Of a DNA stretch of 62,935 nt, positions 41,665 through 50,569 are shown one piece after another (the stretch's first letter is position 1; every line of letters starts with the position of its first letter). Location of the stretch: positions 1 to 62,935 of the forward strand of contig CAJKEB010000005.1 in assembly GCA_905198865.1 (NCBI GenBank), given 5' to 3'. The translations under genes were made by a program, and so were the position numbers. Source of the stretch: an uncultured Eubacteriales bacterium (GTDB taxonomy: Bacteria; Bacillota; Clostridia; Monoglobales; Monoglobaceae). Below the pieces are notes generated by a model that worked only from the letters and a program-made list of their open reading frames with translations, had not been told where the DNA came from and ran no database searches.

Positions 41665-42426
41665 ATGCCGAATATCGATATTACGGGGCTTGTTACCCGT
41701 GAAGTCAAATATGGTGAAAACAGCCGTATACTGACCGTGCTCGGCAAAGACTGCGGCAAGGTTTCCGTTCTTGCAAGCCGTGCCAGAACTAACAGGTCAG
41801 GTCTGCTTACCGCAACTCAGTTGTTTTCGTATTCGGATTTTACTCTGTTTAAAGGACGTGACGGTTCACTCCTTAAGCTAAACGAAGGCGAAGTTATCAG
41901 CGCTTTTTCAAATATACGCAATTCGCTCGAAAAAATGGCGTATGCTTCATACTTCTGTGACATAATCAATCAAATCTGCCGCGAGGGAGCCGAAGAGAAC
42001 GAGCTTCTCAGCCTTATCCTAAACATGCTGTATCTGCTTGACCGTGATGACTGTACTGCCAAGAAGGCAGTGAAGATACGAGCGGTGTTTCAGTTCAGAG
42101 CGCTTGCAGCCGCAGGCTTTGCACCCGACTGTGAAGGCTGTGCGGAATGCGGAAGCAGTAACGCGCAGTATTTCAGCAGAAGCGGAGGAGTTTTCTACTG
42201 CGAAAAGTGCAGAGAATACGGCGTTGCACTGTCCGAGGTCAGCGAGGGGATATTTAATGCGATAAAGTTCATCACCACTGCTGACAGTAGGCACATTCTG
42301 GCGTTCAGCTTAAGCGATGCCGCCATGCAGTATCTCGCAAGCATTGGCGAAGATTTTGTACGCACTCAGCTTGAACACGATTTTAAAACGCTTGACTATT
42401 TAAAAAATGTTATAGCTTTGGGGTAG
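41665..42426 (+). CDS. recO: DNA repair protein RecO
   Basis: A 253-residue recombination mediator. The N-terminal OB fold begins ITGLVTREVKYGENSRILTVLGKDCGK (about 4-30, two overlapping parts). The four-cysteine zinc motif is CEGCAECGSSNAQ with YCEKCREYG (about 154-183). The ATG at 41665 follows AGAGGAG by seven bases; the in-frame GTG at 41659 is too close to it. It ends the era operon, and no terminator hairpin is evident before the carB promoter. Confidence 0.95.
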   Translation: MPNIDITGLVTREVKYGENSRILTVLGKDCGKVSVLASRARTNRSGLLTATQLFSYSDFTLFKGRDGSLLKLNEGEVISAFSNIRNSLEKMAYASYFCDIINQICREGAEENELLSLILNMLYLLDRDDCTAKKAVKIRAVFQFRALAAAGFAPDCEGCAECGSSNAQYFSRSGGVFYCEKCREYGVALSEVSEGIFNAIKFITTADSRHILAFSLSDAAMQYLASIGEDFVRTQLEHDFKTLDYLKNVIALG

Positions 42427-42480
42427 AAATTTATAGGACTATACGTTCTTAAGCCATGGAATACATAGTGTAATTCATAC

Positions 42481-42509
42481 TTGACAAATTTTGCATTATA
42501 TATGATAAT
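42481..42509 (+). promoter_or_regulatory. Promoter of carB
   Basis: TTGACA (42481-42486) and GATAAT (42504-42509) with 17-bp spacing. The leader is only about 30 nt, leaving no room for a pyrimidine attenuator. Confidence 0.75.
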
Positions 42510-42544
42510 ATATTTAAAGTTTTATAAGGAGAAAGAGGAGAAAC

Positions 42545-45500
42545 ATGAAAAAGAGAGATGATATTCATAAGGTTCTGATTATCGGTTCCGGACCGATTAT
42601 TATAGGTCAGGCTTGTGAGTTTGACTATTCGGGAACACAGGCTTGTAAAGCGCTGCGTAAGCTGGGCTATGAAATTGTTCTTGTTAACTCAAACCCTGCT
42701 ACGATTATGACTGACCCTGAAACTGCGGACGTGACGTATATTGAGCCGCTTAATGTTGAAAGACTTACTCAGATTATCGAAAAAGAACGCCCCGACGCAT
42801 TGCTTCCGAACCTCGGCGGTCAGTCGGGACTTAATCTGTGTTCAGAGCTTGCAAAGGCCGGAGTCCTTGATAAGTATAACGTGCAGGTTATCGGTGTTCA
42901 GGTTGACGCCATTGACAGAGGCGAGGACAGAATTGCGTTTAAAGAGACAATGAACAGCCTTGGCATCGAAATGGCAAGAAGCGAAGTTGCATATACGGTT
43001 GAAGAAGCTCTTGATATAGCGGACAAGCTTGGCTATCCGGTTGTGCTGCGCCCGGCATATACCATGGGCGGAGCAGGCGGCGGTCTTGTGTACAACACAG
43101 AGGAGCTTAAGACGGTTTGCGAAAGAGGCTTGCAGGCAAGCCTTGTCGGACAGGTGCTTGTTGAGGAATCTGTTCTCGGCTGGGAGGAGCTTGAGCTTGA
43201 AGTTGTCAGAGACGCAAAGGGTAACATGATAACTGTTTGCTTCATTGAGAATATCGACCCTCTCGGCGTGCATACGGGAGATTCGTTCTGCAGTGCACCA
43301 ATGCTTACTATCCCGGAGGACGTTCAGGCGGAGCTTCAGCGCCAGGCATATAAGATTGTTGAAGCAATCGAAGTTATAGGCGGTACAAACGTACAGTTTG
43401 CAAGAAACCCCAAGGACGGCAGAATAATTGTAATCGAAATCAATCCGAGAACCTCGCGTTCTTCGGCGCTTGCTTCAAAAGCGACAGGCTTCCCGATTGC
43501 CCTTGTGTCTGCTATGCTTGCTGCCGGACTTGACCTGAGTGACATTCCGTGCGGAAAGTACGGCACGCTTGACAAGTATTATCCTGACGGTGAATATATA
43601 GTAATCAAGTTTGCTCGCTGGGCATTTGAGAAGTTCAAAGGCGCAGAAGACAAGCTCGGTACACAGATGCGTGCCGTAGGTGAGGTAATGAGCATAGGAA
43701 AGACTTATAAAGAAGCGTTCCAGAAAGCGATCCGAAGCCTTGAAACAGGTAGATACGGTCTTGGCGGAGCAAAGGACTTTGCTGAAAAGTCAAAAGATGA
43801 ATTGCTTAAGCTGCTTAGCACGCCGAGTAGTGAACGCCAGTTTATAATGTATGAAGCGCTGCGTAAAGGCGCAAGCGTTGAGGAGCTTTATAATATCACT
43901 AAGATTAAGCATTACTTTATTGAACAGATGAAGGAACTGGTTGAAGAGGAGGAAGCTCTCAAATCATATAAGGGCAGTGTTCCGCCGGCTGATGTGCTTG
44001 AAAGCGCAAAGAAGGACGGATTTTCTGACAGATATCTCAGCGGTATTCTTGACGTATCGGAGGCCGATATAAGAAACGCAAGAATTAATGCCGGCATATT
44101 TGAGGCTTGGGAGGGCGTACACGTCAGCGGCACAGAGGATGCGGCGTACTATTATTCATCGTATAACATGAAGGACGAAAGCCCGGTCAATACTGATAAG
44201 CCGAAAATCATGATTTTGGGCGGCGGTCCGAACAGAATCGGACAGGGTATCGAGTTTGACTATTGCTGTGTTCATGCCGCAATGGCTTTAAAGAAGCTCG
44301 GCTTTGAAACAATTATAGTAAACTGTAATCCGGAAACTGTTTCGACTGATTATGACACATCTGATAAGCTCTATTTTGAGCCGCTCACGCTTGAAGATGT
44401 TCTGAGCATACACGACAAGGAAAAGCCGGTCGGTGTAATAGCGCAGTTTGGTGGTCAGACACCGCTTAACCTTGCGGCTGAGCTTAAGAAGAACGGTGTG
44501 AATATCCTGGGTACTACGCCTGAGACTATTGATTTGGCAGAGGACAGAGACTTGTTCCGTGAGATGATGGACAAGCTCGAAATTCCGATGCCTGAATCCG
44601 GAATGGCAGTCGATGTTGACGAGGCGCTTAAGATTGCCGACGAGATTGGCTATCCTGTTATGGTTCGTCCGTCATATGTGCTTGGGGGCAGAGGTATGGA
44701 GGTCGTACACGATGCAGACAGCCTTAGGGTATACATGAATGCGGCAGTAGGCGTGACACCTGACAGACCTATCCTGATTGACCGTTTCCTGAACCATGCA
44801 ATGGAGTGCGAGGCGGATGCAATCAGTGACGGTGAAAATGTATTTGTTCCGGCCGTTATGGAGCATATTGAGCTTGCCGGTATACATTCCGGTGATTCGG
44901 CATGTATTCTGCCGTCACTCCACATACCGGAAAAGCATGTTGAGACAATTAAGGAATATACAAGAAAAATTGCGAAAGAAATGAATGTACGCGGTCTTAT
45001 GAATATGCAGTATGCCATTGAGGATGATAAGGTTTATGTTCTTGAAGCAAACCCGAGAGCGTCCAGAACGGTGCCGCTCGTTTCAAAGGTGTGCAATGTC
45101 AGAATGGTTCAGCTTGCGACCGAGATAATTACATCTCCGCTCACAGGCAAGGAATCTCCCGTACCTGCGCTCACTGAGAAGAAGATACCGCACTATGGCG
45201 TAAAGGAAGCAGTATTCCCGTTCAATATGTTCCAGGAGGTTGACCCAGTACTCGGACCCGAAATGCGTTCGACCGGCGAGGTTCTCGGAATGGCGTCCGG
45301 CTTTGGCGAGGCGTTTGCCAAGGCGCAGGAGGCAACACAGACAAAGCTCCCTGTATCCGGCAAGGTGCTGATCAGCGTCAGAGATCGTGACAAGGACGAG
45401 CTTGCAGAGGTTGCCAAGGGCTTCTATGACTGCGGCTTTGAGATTATTGCAACCGAAGGAAGCAGTGATTATTTGCAGAAGCACGGAATTCCGTCAAAGA

Positions 45501-45763
45501 AGGTTGCCAAGCTTAACGAGGGCAGACCGAATGTGCTTGATATAATAACAAACGGAGAAGTAAGCATTGTTATCAATACCCCGAATGATAAAAAGGGTGC
45601 GGCTGACGACAGCTATATCAGAAAGGGCGTTATCAAAGGACGTATTCCTTATATGACGACAATGGCTGAAGCCAAAGCAAGTATTGCCGGTATCAAAGCT
45701 ATGCAAAACAGTAAATCCGGCGTGAAGTCGCTCCAGGAATTCCACAGCGAAATTACGGATTAA
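42545..45763 (+). CDS. carB: Carbamoyl-phosphate synthase large subunit
   Basis: A 1072-residue synthetase with two homologous ATP-grasp halves. KVLIIGSGPIIIGQACEFDYSGTQA opens the carboxyphosphate half, and MILGGGPNRIGQGIEFDYCCVHA (about 555-577) opens the carbamoyl-phosphate half. EINPRTSRSSALASKATG and EANPRASRTVPLVSKV are the metal-binding loops, and the C-terminal MGS-like allosteric domain (about 935-1072) includes IATEGSSDYLQKHGI. The enzyme feeds pyrimidine and arginine synthesis. The small glutaminase subunit carA, normally adjacent, is missing from the window. Confidence 0.97.
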   Translation: MKKRDDIHKVLIIGSGPIIIGQACEFDYSGTQACKALRKLGYEIVLVNSNPATIMTDPETADVTYIEPLNVERLTQIIEKERPDALLPNLGGQSGLNLCSELAKAGVLDKYNVQVIGVQVDAIDRGEDRIAFKETMNSLGIEMARSEVAYTVEEALDIADKLGYPVVLRPAYTMGGAGGGLVYNTEELKTVCERGLQASLVGQVLVEESVLGWEELELEVVRDAKGNMITVCFIENIDPLGVHTGDSFCSAPMLTIPEDVQAELQRQAYKIVEAIEVIGGTNVQFARNPKDGRIIVIEINPRTSRSSALASKATGFPIALVSAMLAAGLDLSDIPCGKYGTLDKYYPDGEYIVIKFARWAFEKFKGAEDKLGTQMRAVGEVMSIGKTYKEAFQKAIRSLETGRYGLGGAKDFAEKSKDELLKLLSTPSSERQFIMYEALRKGASVEELYNITKIKHYFIEQMKELVEEEEALKSYKGSVPPADVLESAKKDGFSDRYLSGILDVSEADIRNARINAGIFEAWEGVHVSGTEDAAYYYSSYNMKDESPVNTDKPKIMILGGGPNRIGQGIEFDYCCVHAAMALKKLGFETIIVNCNPETVSTDYDTSDKLYFEPLTLEDVLSIHDKEKPVGVIAQFGGQTPLNLAAELKKNGVNILGTTPETIDLAEDRDLFREMMDKLEIPMPESGMAVDVDEALKIADEIGYPVMVRPSYVLGGRGMEVVHDADSLRVYMNAAVGVTPDRPILIDRFLNHAMECEADAISDGENVFVPAVMEHIELAGIHSGDSACILPSLHIPEKHVETIKEYTRKIAKEMNVRGLMNMQYAIEDDKVYVLEANPRASRTVPLVSKVCNVRMVQLATEIITSPLTGKESPVPALTEKKIPHYGVKEAVFPFNMFQEVDPVLGPEMRSTGEVLGMASGFGEAFAKAQEATQTKLPVSGKVLISVRDRDKDELAEVAKGFYDCGFEIIATEGSSDYLQKHGIPSKKVAKLNEGRPNVLDIITNGEVSIVINTPNDKKGAADDSYIRKGVIKGRIPYMTTMAEAKASIAGIKAMQNSKSGVKSLQEFHSEITD

Positions 45764-45780
45764 TTAACAAGCTTATTATG

Positions 45781-45818
45781 ACACCGCCAAGGCGTGAACA
45801 GTGCGCCGGCGGTGTTTT
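45781..45818 (+). terminator. Terminator of carB
   Basis: ACACCGCC pairs with GGCGGTGT, with an inner GGCG/CGCC pair, followed by TTTTG. It starts 18 bp after the carB stop. Confidence 0.85.
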
Positions 45819-45914
45819 GATTATAGATAACTATGCTTGGATATAATATAATATAGTTAATATGATATAATAGAACTATACAAATCATTTGTTATGGAAC
45901 GGAGATAAGAGCTT

Positions 45915-47138
45915 ATGACAAGTGAACAATTACTCAAAGAGGCAAAGGTATTCCGTGAACAGCTGGTTACAGCCAGACGGTATTTGCACACTCATCCGGG
46001 GACAGAATTTGATATTCCTGAAACGCTTGCTTATGTGAAAGATGAGCTGTCCCAAATGGGCTGTGAGCCGCAGAAGTGCGGCAGAGCAGGTCTTACTGCG
46101 CTGATAGGCGGGAAGAAGCCGGGCAAGGTCTTTCTTCTCAGAGCGGATATGGACGCGCTTCCAATCAAAGAGGAGGCAGATATTGAATTCCGCTCAGCAA
46201 ACGGAAATATGCATGCCTGTGGTCATGATATGCACACGGCGATGTTGCTCGGCGCAGCAAGGCTTTTAAAGAAGCATGAGGACGAAATCGAAGGAACTGT
46301 CAAATTGATGTTTCAGCCGGCAGAGGAAATTTTCGAGGGCTCAAATGATATGATAGAGGCAGGGTTGCTTGAAAATCCACAAGTTGACGCCGCTTTGATG
46401 ATTCACGTTATGGCAGGTATGCCGTTTCCAGCCGGTACGGTGATTGTATCAGCTCCGGGCGTCAGCGCTCCGGCGGCAGACTATTTTGAAATCAAGGTTC
46501 AAGGCACAGGCTGTCACGGCTCAATGCCGAATATAGGCGTTGACCCAATCACTGCGGCAGCGCATATACTCATTTCGATTCAGGAAATTCATGCGCGTGA
46601 GCTGGCGCTTACCGATAAGGCTGTTTTAACCATTGGCACAATGAATGCGGGAACAGCGGCAAATGCAATTCCTGATACAGCTGTTATGGGCGGAAGCATC
46701 AGGACTTTTGACGAGGAGATTCGCGGATATATCAAAAAACGATTGACTGATATTTCAAAATCGACAGCAGAAGCCTTTCGTGCAAATGCCGAGGTTACCT
46801 TTGGGAGCGGCTGTCCTACACTTGTAAATAACGCTGAGTTGTCAGAATCCGCTTTGAAGTATACAAAGGAATTGCTGGGCAACGGGGCGTTTTCTGTTGC
46901 AGAACTGAACGCCATGTCCGGTTCCGGCAATTCGTCTAAGACTGCCGGTTCTGAGGATTTTGCTTATGTCAGTCAGAAGGTTCCGTCTATAATGCTTGCG
47001 CTTGCGGCGGGTCAGCCTGAGAAAGGCTATTCATATCCTCAGCATCACCCGAAGGTCAAGTTTGACGAAGATGTTCTTCCGACAGGCAGCGCTGTATACG
47101 CCTATACCGCTTTAAGGTGGCTTGAGGAACACAAGTAA
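45915..47138 (+). CDS. M20-family amidohydrolase (HipO/ThrZ-like)
   Basis: A 407-residue zinc/manganese peptidase of the M20D aminoacylase/carboxypeptidase group. LHTHPGTEFDIPET, LLRADMDALPI (about 75-85), MHACGHDMHTAMLLGAA (about 100-116) and FQPAEEIFEGSNDMI (about 132-146) carry the metal and catalytic residues. The dimerisation domain has GCHGSMPNIGVDPITAA. It may deacylate N-acyl amino acids such as hippurate or N-acetyl-diaminopimelate. The substrate cannot be told from this sequence. Confidence 0.93.
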   Translation: MTSEQLLKEAKVFREQLVTARRYLHTHPGTEFDIPETLAYVKDELSQMGCEPQKCGRAGLTALIGGKKPGKVFLLRADMDALPIKEEADIEFRSANGNMHACGHDMHTAMLLGAARLLKKHEDEIEGTVKLMFQPAEEIFEGSNDMIEAGLLENPQVDAALMIHVMAGMPFPAGTVIVSAPGVSAPAADYFEIKVQGTGCHGSMPNIGVDPITAAAHILISIQEIHARELALTDKAVLTIGTMNAGTAANAIPDTAVMGGSIRTFDEEIRGYIKKRLTDISKSTAEAFRANAEVTFGSGCPTLVNNAELSESALKYTKELLGNGAFSVAELNAMSGSGNSSKTAGSEDFAYVSQKVPSIMLALAAGQPEKGYSYPQHHPKVKFDEDVLPTGSAVYAYTALRWLEEHK

Positions 47139-47144
47139 ATAATA

Positions 47145-47178
47145 AAGACCCGTTGGAATTTTCCAACGGGCCTTTATT
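47145..47178. terminator. Bidirectional terminator
   Basis: AGACCCGTTGGAA pairs with TTCCAACGGGCCT, flanked by A-rich and T-rich ends. It serves the plus-strand M20 gene and the convergent minus-strand PurF-like gene. Confidence 0.85.
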
Positions 47179-47185
47179 GCTTGAA

Positions 47186-48604
47186 TTATTCCTTACCGTT
47201 CCAGCAATATGTACAGAGTTTTGAGGGGTCTATTCCGACCGACTCGATTAAATCGTCAAGACGGTGATATCTGAGTGTAGTGAAATGCAGTTGTTCTCTG
47301 ATCTTTTCGACCATAGTTTTATATTTTTCGCTGTCAGGGTTTGCGTATTCGCTCAGTGTTTCGCTGTCAGGGTCGCAGCCTTCGAGTTCTTTTATTACCC
47401 GGCGTGTAATAAGCTCCATTTCAGAGTTTGAACGCGAGAAGTTGAGGTATTTACAGCCGAAAAGAAGAGGAGGACATCCGGTTCTGATATGAACCTCTTT
47501 AGCTCCGCTGTTATATAAAAATTCGGTCGTCTCACGAAGCTGTGTTCCGCGGACAATAGAATCGTCGATAAACAAAAGACTCTTGCCGTCTATAAGGTCA
47601 TGTATAGGAATAAGCTTCATTTTTGCAATCAGGTTACGCTTGCTCTGATGTGTCGGCATGAACGAACGCGGCCATGTGGGTGTGTATTTAACGAACGGTC
47701 TTGAAAACGGAACGCCAGATTCATTTGCATAGCCTATTGCGTGTGCTATTCCGGAGTCAGGAATACCTGCAACAATATCAGGGTTTACATCATCACTGTC
47801 ACTGTCTCGTTTTGCCAGGAACTTGCCGCAGTTATAGCGCATTTTCTCAACGCTTATTCCCTCATATGATGATGACGGATAGCCATAGTAAACCCACAAA
47901 AAGGTACAGATTTTCATGTCTTTACCGGGTGAGACAAGAGTTTTTACATCGTCTGGAGTCATAACTGCAATTTCGCCCGGACCTAATTCCTTATAGTCGC
48001 TGTAGCCGAGGTTAAGATATGCAAAGCTCTCAAAGCTTGCACAGTATCCATCGTCCTTTTTGCCGATAACTATCGGAGTTCTGCCGAGCTTATCCCTTGC
48101 GGCATAAATACCCTTCGGGGTTAAAATCAGCATACTCAGCGAACCGTCGATTATTTCCTGAGCATATTTGATGCCTTCAATAAAGTTTTCTTTTTGGTTA
48201 ATGATGGCGGCAACAAGTTCGGTCTGGTTAATCTCACCGTTTTGCATCTCAAAAAAGTGAGTATTGCCGCTGATTATTTTCTCGGCGATTTCGTCTGAAT
48301 TATTGATTTTTCCGACTGTTGTTATCGCAAATGTGCCGTGGTGCGAACGCATAAGAATTGGCTGTGCCTCAAAGTCGGAAATACAGCCTATTCCGAGATG
48401 GCCGTGCATCTCATTGGATTCTTTTGTGAATTTTGTTCTGAACGGCGCATCTTCTATGTTATGAATTGCTTTGTCAAAGCCGTTTTCTTCGCTGTAGACT
48501 GCCATACCTGCACGGCGTGTGCCGAGGTGAGAGTGGTAGTCTATCCCAAAAAATAAATCAAAAACGCAGTCATCCTTAGATGCCGTGCCGAAAAATCCGC
48601 CCAT
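47186..48604 (-). CDS. PurF-like amidophosphoribosyltransferase paralogue lacking the catalytic Cys
   Basis: A 472-residue protein with a class II glutamine amidotransferase fold followed by a phosphoribosyltransferase domain. True PurF starts (after processing) with Cys in CGVFGI; this protein begins MGGFFGTASKDD, with Gly at the nucleophile position, so glutamine hydrolysis should be absent. The PRPP loop LLFIDDSIVRGTQLRE (about 338-353) and GIPDSGIAHAIGYA are intact. CTYCWNGKE ends the protein, recalling the iron-sulfur cysteines of Bacillus PurF. No other purine genes are nearby. It may use ammonia, bind PRPP as a sensor, or have another partner. Confidence 0.88.
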   Translation of the reverse strand: MGGFFGTASKDDCVFDLFFGIDYHSHLGTRRAGMAVYSEENGFDKAIHNIEDAPFRTKFTKESNEMHGHLGIGCISDFEAQPILMRSHHGTFAITTVGKINNSDEIAEKIISGNTHFFEMQNGEINQTELVAAIINQKENFIEGIKYAQEIIDGSLSMLILTPKGIYAARDKLGRTPIVIGKKDDGYCASFESFAYLNLGYSDYKELGPGEIAVMTPDDVKTLVSPGKDMKICTFLWVYYGYPSSSYEGISVEKMRYNCGKFLAKRDSDSDDVNPDIVAGIPDSGIAHAIGYANESGVPFSRPFVKYTPTWPRSFMPTHQSKRNLIAKMKLIPIHDLIDGKSLLFIDDSIVRGTQLRETTEFLYNSGAKEVHIRTGCPPLLFGCKYLNFSRSNSEMELITRRVIKELEGCDPDSETLSEYANPDSEKYKTMVEKIREQLHFTTLRYHRLDDLIESVGIDPSKLCTYCWNGKE

Positions 48605-48648
48605 AAATTATACCTCTTTTCCGAATTTTGTAAAAATAAATATAAATT

Positions 48649-48677
48649 ATTATAGCACATAATACGACATATTTCAA
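48649..48677 (-). promoter_or_regulatory. Promoter of the PurF-like gene
   Basis: On the minus strand TTGAAA (48677-48672) and TATAAT (48654-48649) with 17-bp spacing, about 45 bp before the start. Confidence 0.7.
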
Positions 48678-48760
48678 TAAGCAGGCTAAATAAAAATTAA
48701 ATATTATTATTTGGCATACATATCACCAAATAGTAGGAGAGGAGCCTGAAGAAATTAGTA

Positions 48761-50569
48761 TTATGTTGCAAAGCCGGCGTACTGAGTCATGTACAGTTCA
48801 TAATACTTGCCCTTTTGCTCAAGCAAGTTGTCATGGCCGCCGCTTTCAACTATTTGACCCTGATCCATAACGACTATTATATCAGCGTCTCTGATTGTTG
48901 ACAGGCGGTGTGCGATGATAATGCTTGTGCGGTCTTTCATAACCAACTGCATTGCGTCCTGTATCGCTTTTTCAGTTCTGGTATCAACATTTGAGGTTGC
49001 TTCGTCCAGAATCAGTATTTTCGGATCAGCAACGAAAGCTCTTGCGATAGCAATAAGCTGCCGCTGTCCCTGGCTGATGTTCTCTCCGGAGCCTGTCAGA
49101 ATGGTGTCAAATCCTTGCGGCAATCTCCGAATCATTTTATCAGAGTGGCTCATTTCAGCAGCTTCTTCCAGCTGTTGTTCGGAGGCGTTTTCGTTGCCGT
49201 ACTTCAGATTGTTTTTGACAGTGTCTGAAAACAGCACAGTGTCTTGTAAAACGATAGCGATATTTCTGCGCAGACTGTCTCTGGATACGCCTGATATGTT
49301 TTGGTTGTTGATGTATATATCGCCGCTGTTAATGTCATAGAAACGCATAAGCAAATTAACCACGGTTGTCTTTCCGCTGCCTGTAGCTCCTACCAGAGCA
49401 ACCTTTTTGCCTGAGGGAACCGTTAATGTGAAATCGCGAATTACCGGGTAGCCCTGCTTGTAAGAGAAGTTCACATTCCGGAATTTAACAGTTGCTGCCT
49501 CGTTGTTCTCAAGCTCTGCGCCTGACTTGTCTTCGTTTGTTTCGTCTAAGACTGCAAATACTCGTTCAGCGCCCGCAACTGCTGTCTGAAGCTGACCGTA
49601 AATCTGAGCTATTTCGTTAATCGGACGGCTGAACTGCTTGGCGTATACTATAAATGCGGAAATTACACCGACAGATATAAGCCCCTTGATTGCAAACAAT
49701 CCGCCGAATGCCGCAATGATTACAAAGCCGATATTACCGATACAGTTCATTACCGGACCCATGATGCCGCTGAAAATTTCGGTCTTTATACCGGCTTTTG
49801 TCAGCGAATCAGAGGTTTTACAAAAAACGTCTGTTATAATGTCCTGATGGTTATATGCCACAACTGTTCGGTACCCGGAGACCATTTCCTCAACTGTGCC
49901 GTTCAATGAACCCAGCAGTTTCTGACGGCTGCGTGAAAATTTGCGAACGCGCTTAGATAATATCTTGGTTGCAAGCACTGTCAGAATAACAGTTGTGCAG
50001 CTTAAAAGCGCAAGCTCCCAACAGTACCAGAACATAACGGCGGCAGTACCTGCTATTGTCAGCACTCCGGAAAACAGCGAGGGCAATGACTGCGAAACAG
50101 TGGTTGAAATATTTTCTATATCGTTAGTCATTCGGCTCATAACATCGCCGTGAGAATGAGTATCAAGATACTTTACCGGCAAGTCTACTATTTTTCCGAA
50201 CAGCTCTTCACGCATTTTTTTGACTATTTTCTGACTTAAATTTGCGCTGATTAACCCCTGAACCAGCTGGCTGCCGCTGTAGAGCAAATATGCGGTAAGC
50301 ATAAGCAGTAATGTGTTTGACAGGCTTCCGCCGTCCGTTCCAGCAATTATATCAATGCCCCTACTTTGCAGACTCGGAGCATAAATACCGCAAAGGGTGC
50401 CGAAAACGACGATTGCAAGCATGCCGATTACCAAAAACTTTTCACGCATAAAATAAGTAAATATACGCTTAAGCGTACCACCGACATTTTCTGCGTGTTC
50501 TGCTTCAACAAATCTGTTATGTTTGTTCATTCCTGGAATATTGCGTTCAACAGTTTTTGTGTTACTCAT
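48761..50569 (-). CDS. ABC exporter half-transporter B (permease-ATPase)
   Basis: A 602-residue type IV ABC half-exporter. About six membrane helices (residues 35-320) precede a nucleotide-binding domain. Walker A is LVGATGSGKTTVVNLL, the Q loop IVLQDTVLFSD, the signature ISQGQRQLIAIARAF (family LSGGQ as ISQGQ), Walker B ILILDEATSNVDTRTE and the H loop IIIAHRLSTI. The ATG at 50569 overlaps the stop of the upstream partner by 8 bp, so both halves are made together. Pairs of this type, behind a MarR gene, are usually heterodimeric multidrug or peptide exporters. Confidence 0.94.
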   Translation of the reverse strand: MSNTKTVERNIPGMNKHNRFVEAEHAENVGGTLKRIFTYFMREKFLVIGMLAIVVFGTLCGIYAPSLQSRGIDIIAGTDGGSLSNTLLLMLTAYLLYSGSQLVQGLISANLSQKIVKKMREELFGKIVDLPVKYLDTHSHGDVMSRMTNDIENISTTVSQSLPSLFSGVLTIAGTAAVMFWYCWELALLSCTTVILTVLATKILSKRVRKFSRSRQKLLGSLNGTVEEMVSGYRTVVAYNHQDIITDVFCKTSDSLTKAGIKTEIFSGIMGPVMNCIGNIGFVIIAAFGGLFAIKGLISVGVISAFIVYAKQFSRPINEIAQIYGQLQTAVAGAERVFAVLDETNEDKSGAELENNEAATVKFRNVNFSYKQGYPVIRDFTLTVPSGKKVALVGATGSGKTTVVNLLMRFYDINSGDIYINNQNISGVSRDSLRRNIAIVLQDTVLFSDTVKNNLKYGNENASEQQLEEAAEMSHSDKMIRRLPQGFDTILTGSGENISQGQRQLIAIARAFVADPKILILDEATSNVDTRTEKAIQDAMQLVMKDRTSIIIAHRLSTIRDADIIVVMDQGQIVESGGHDNLLEQKGKYYELYMTQYAGFAT

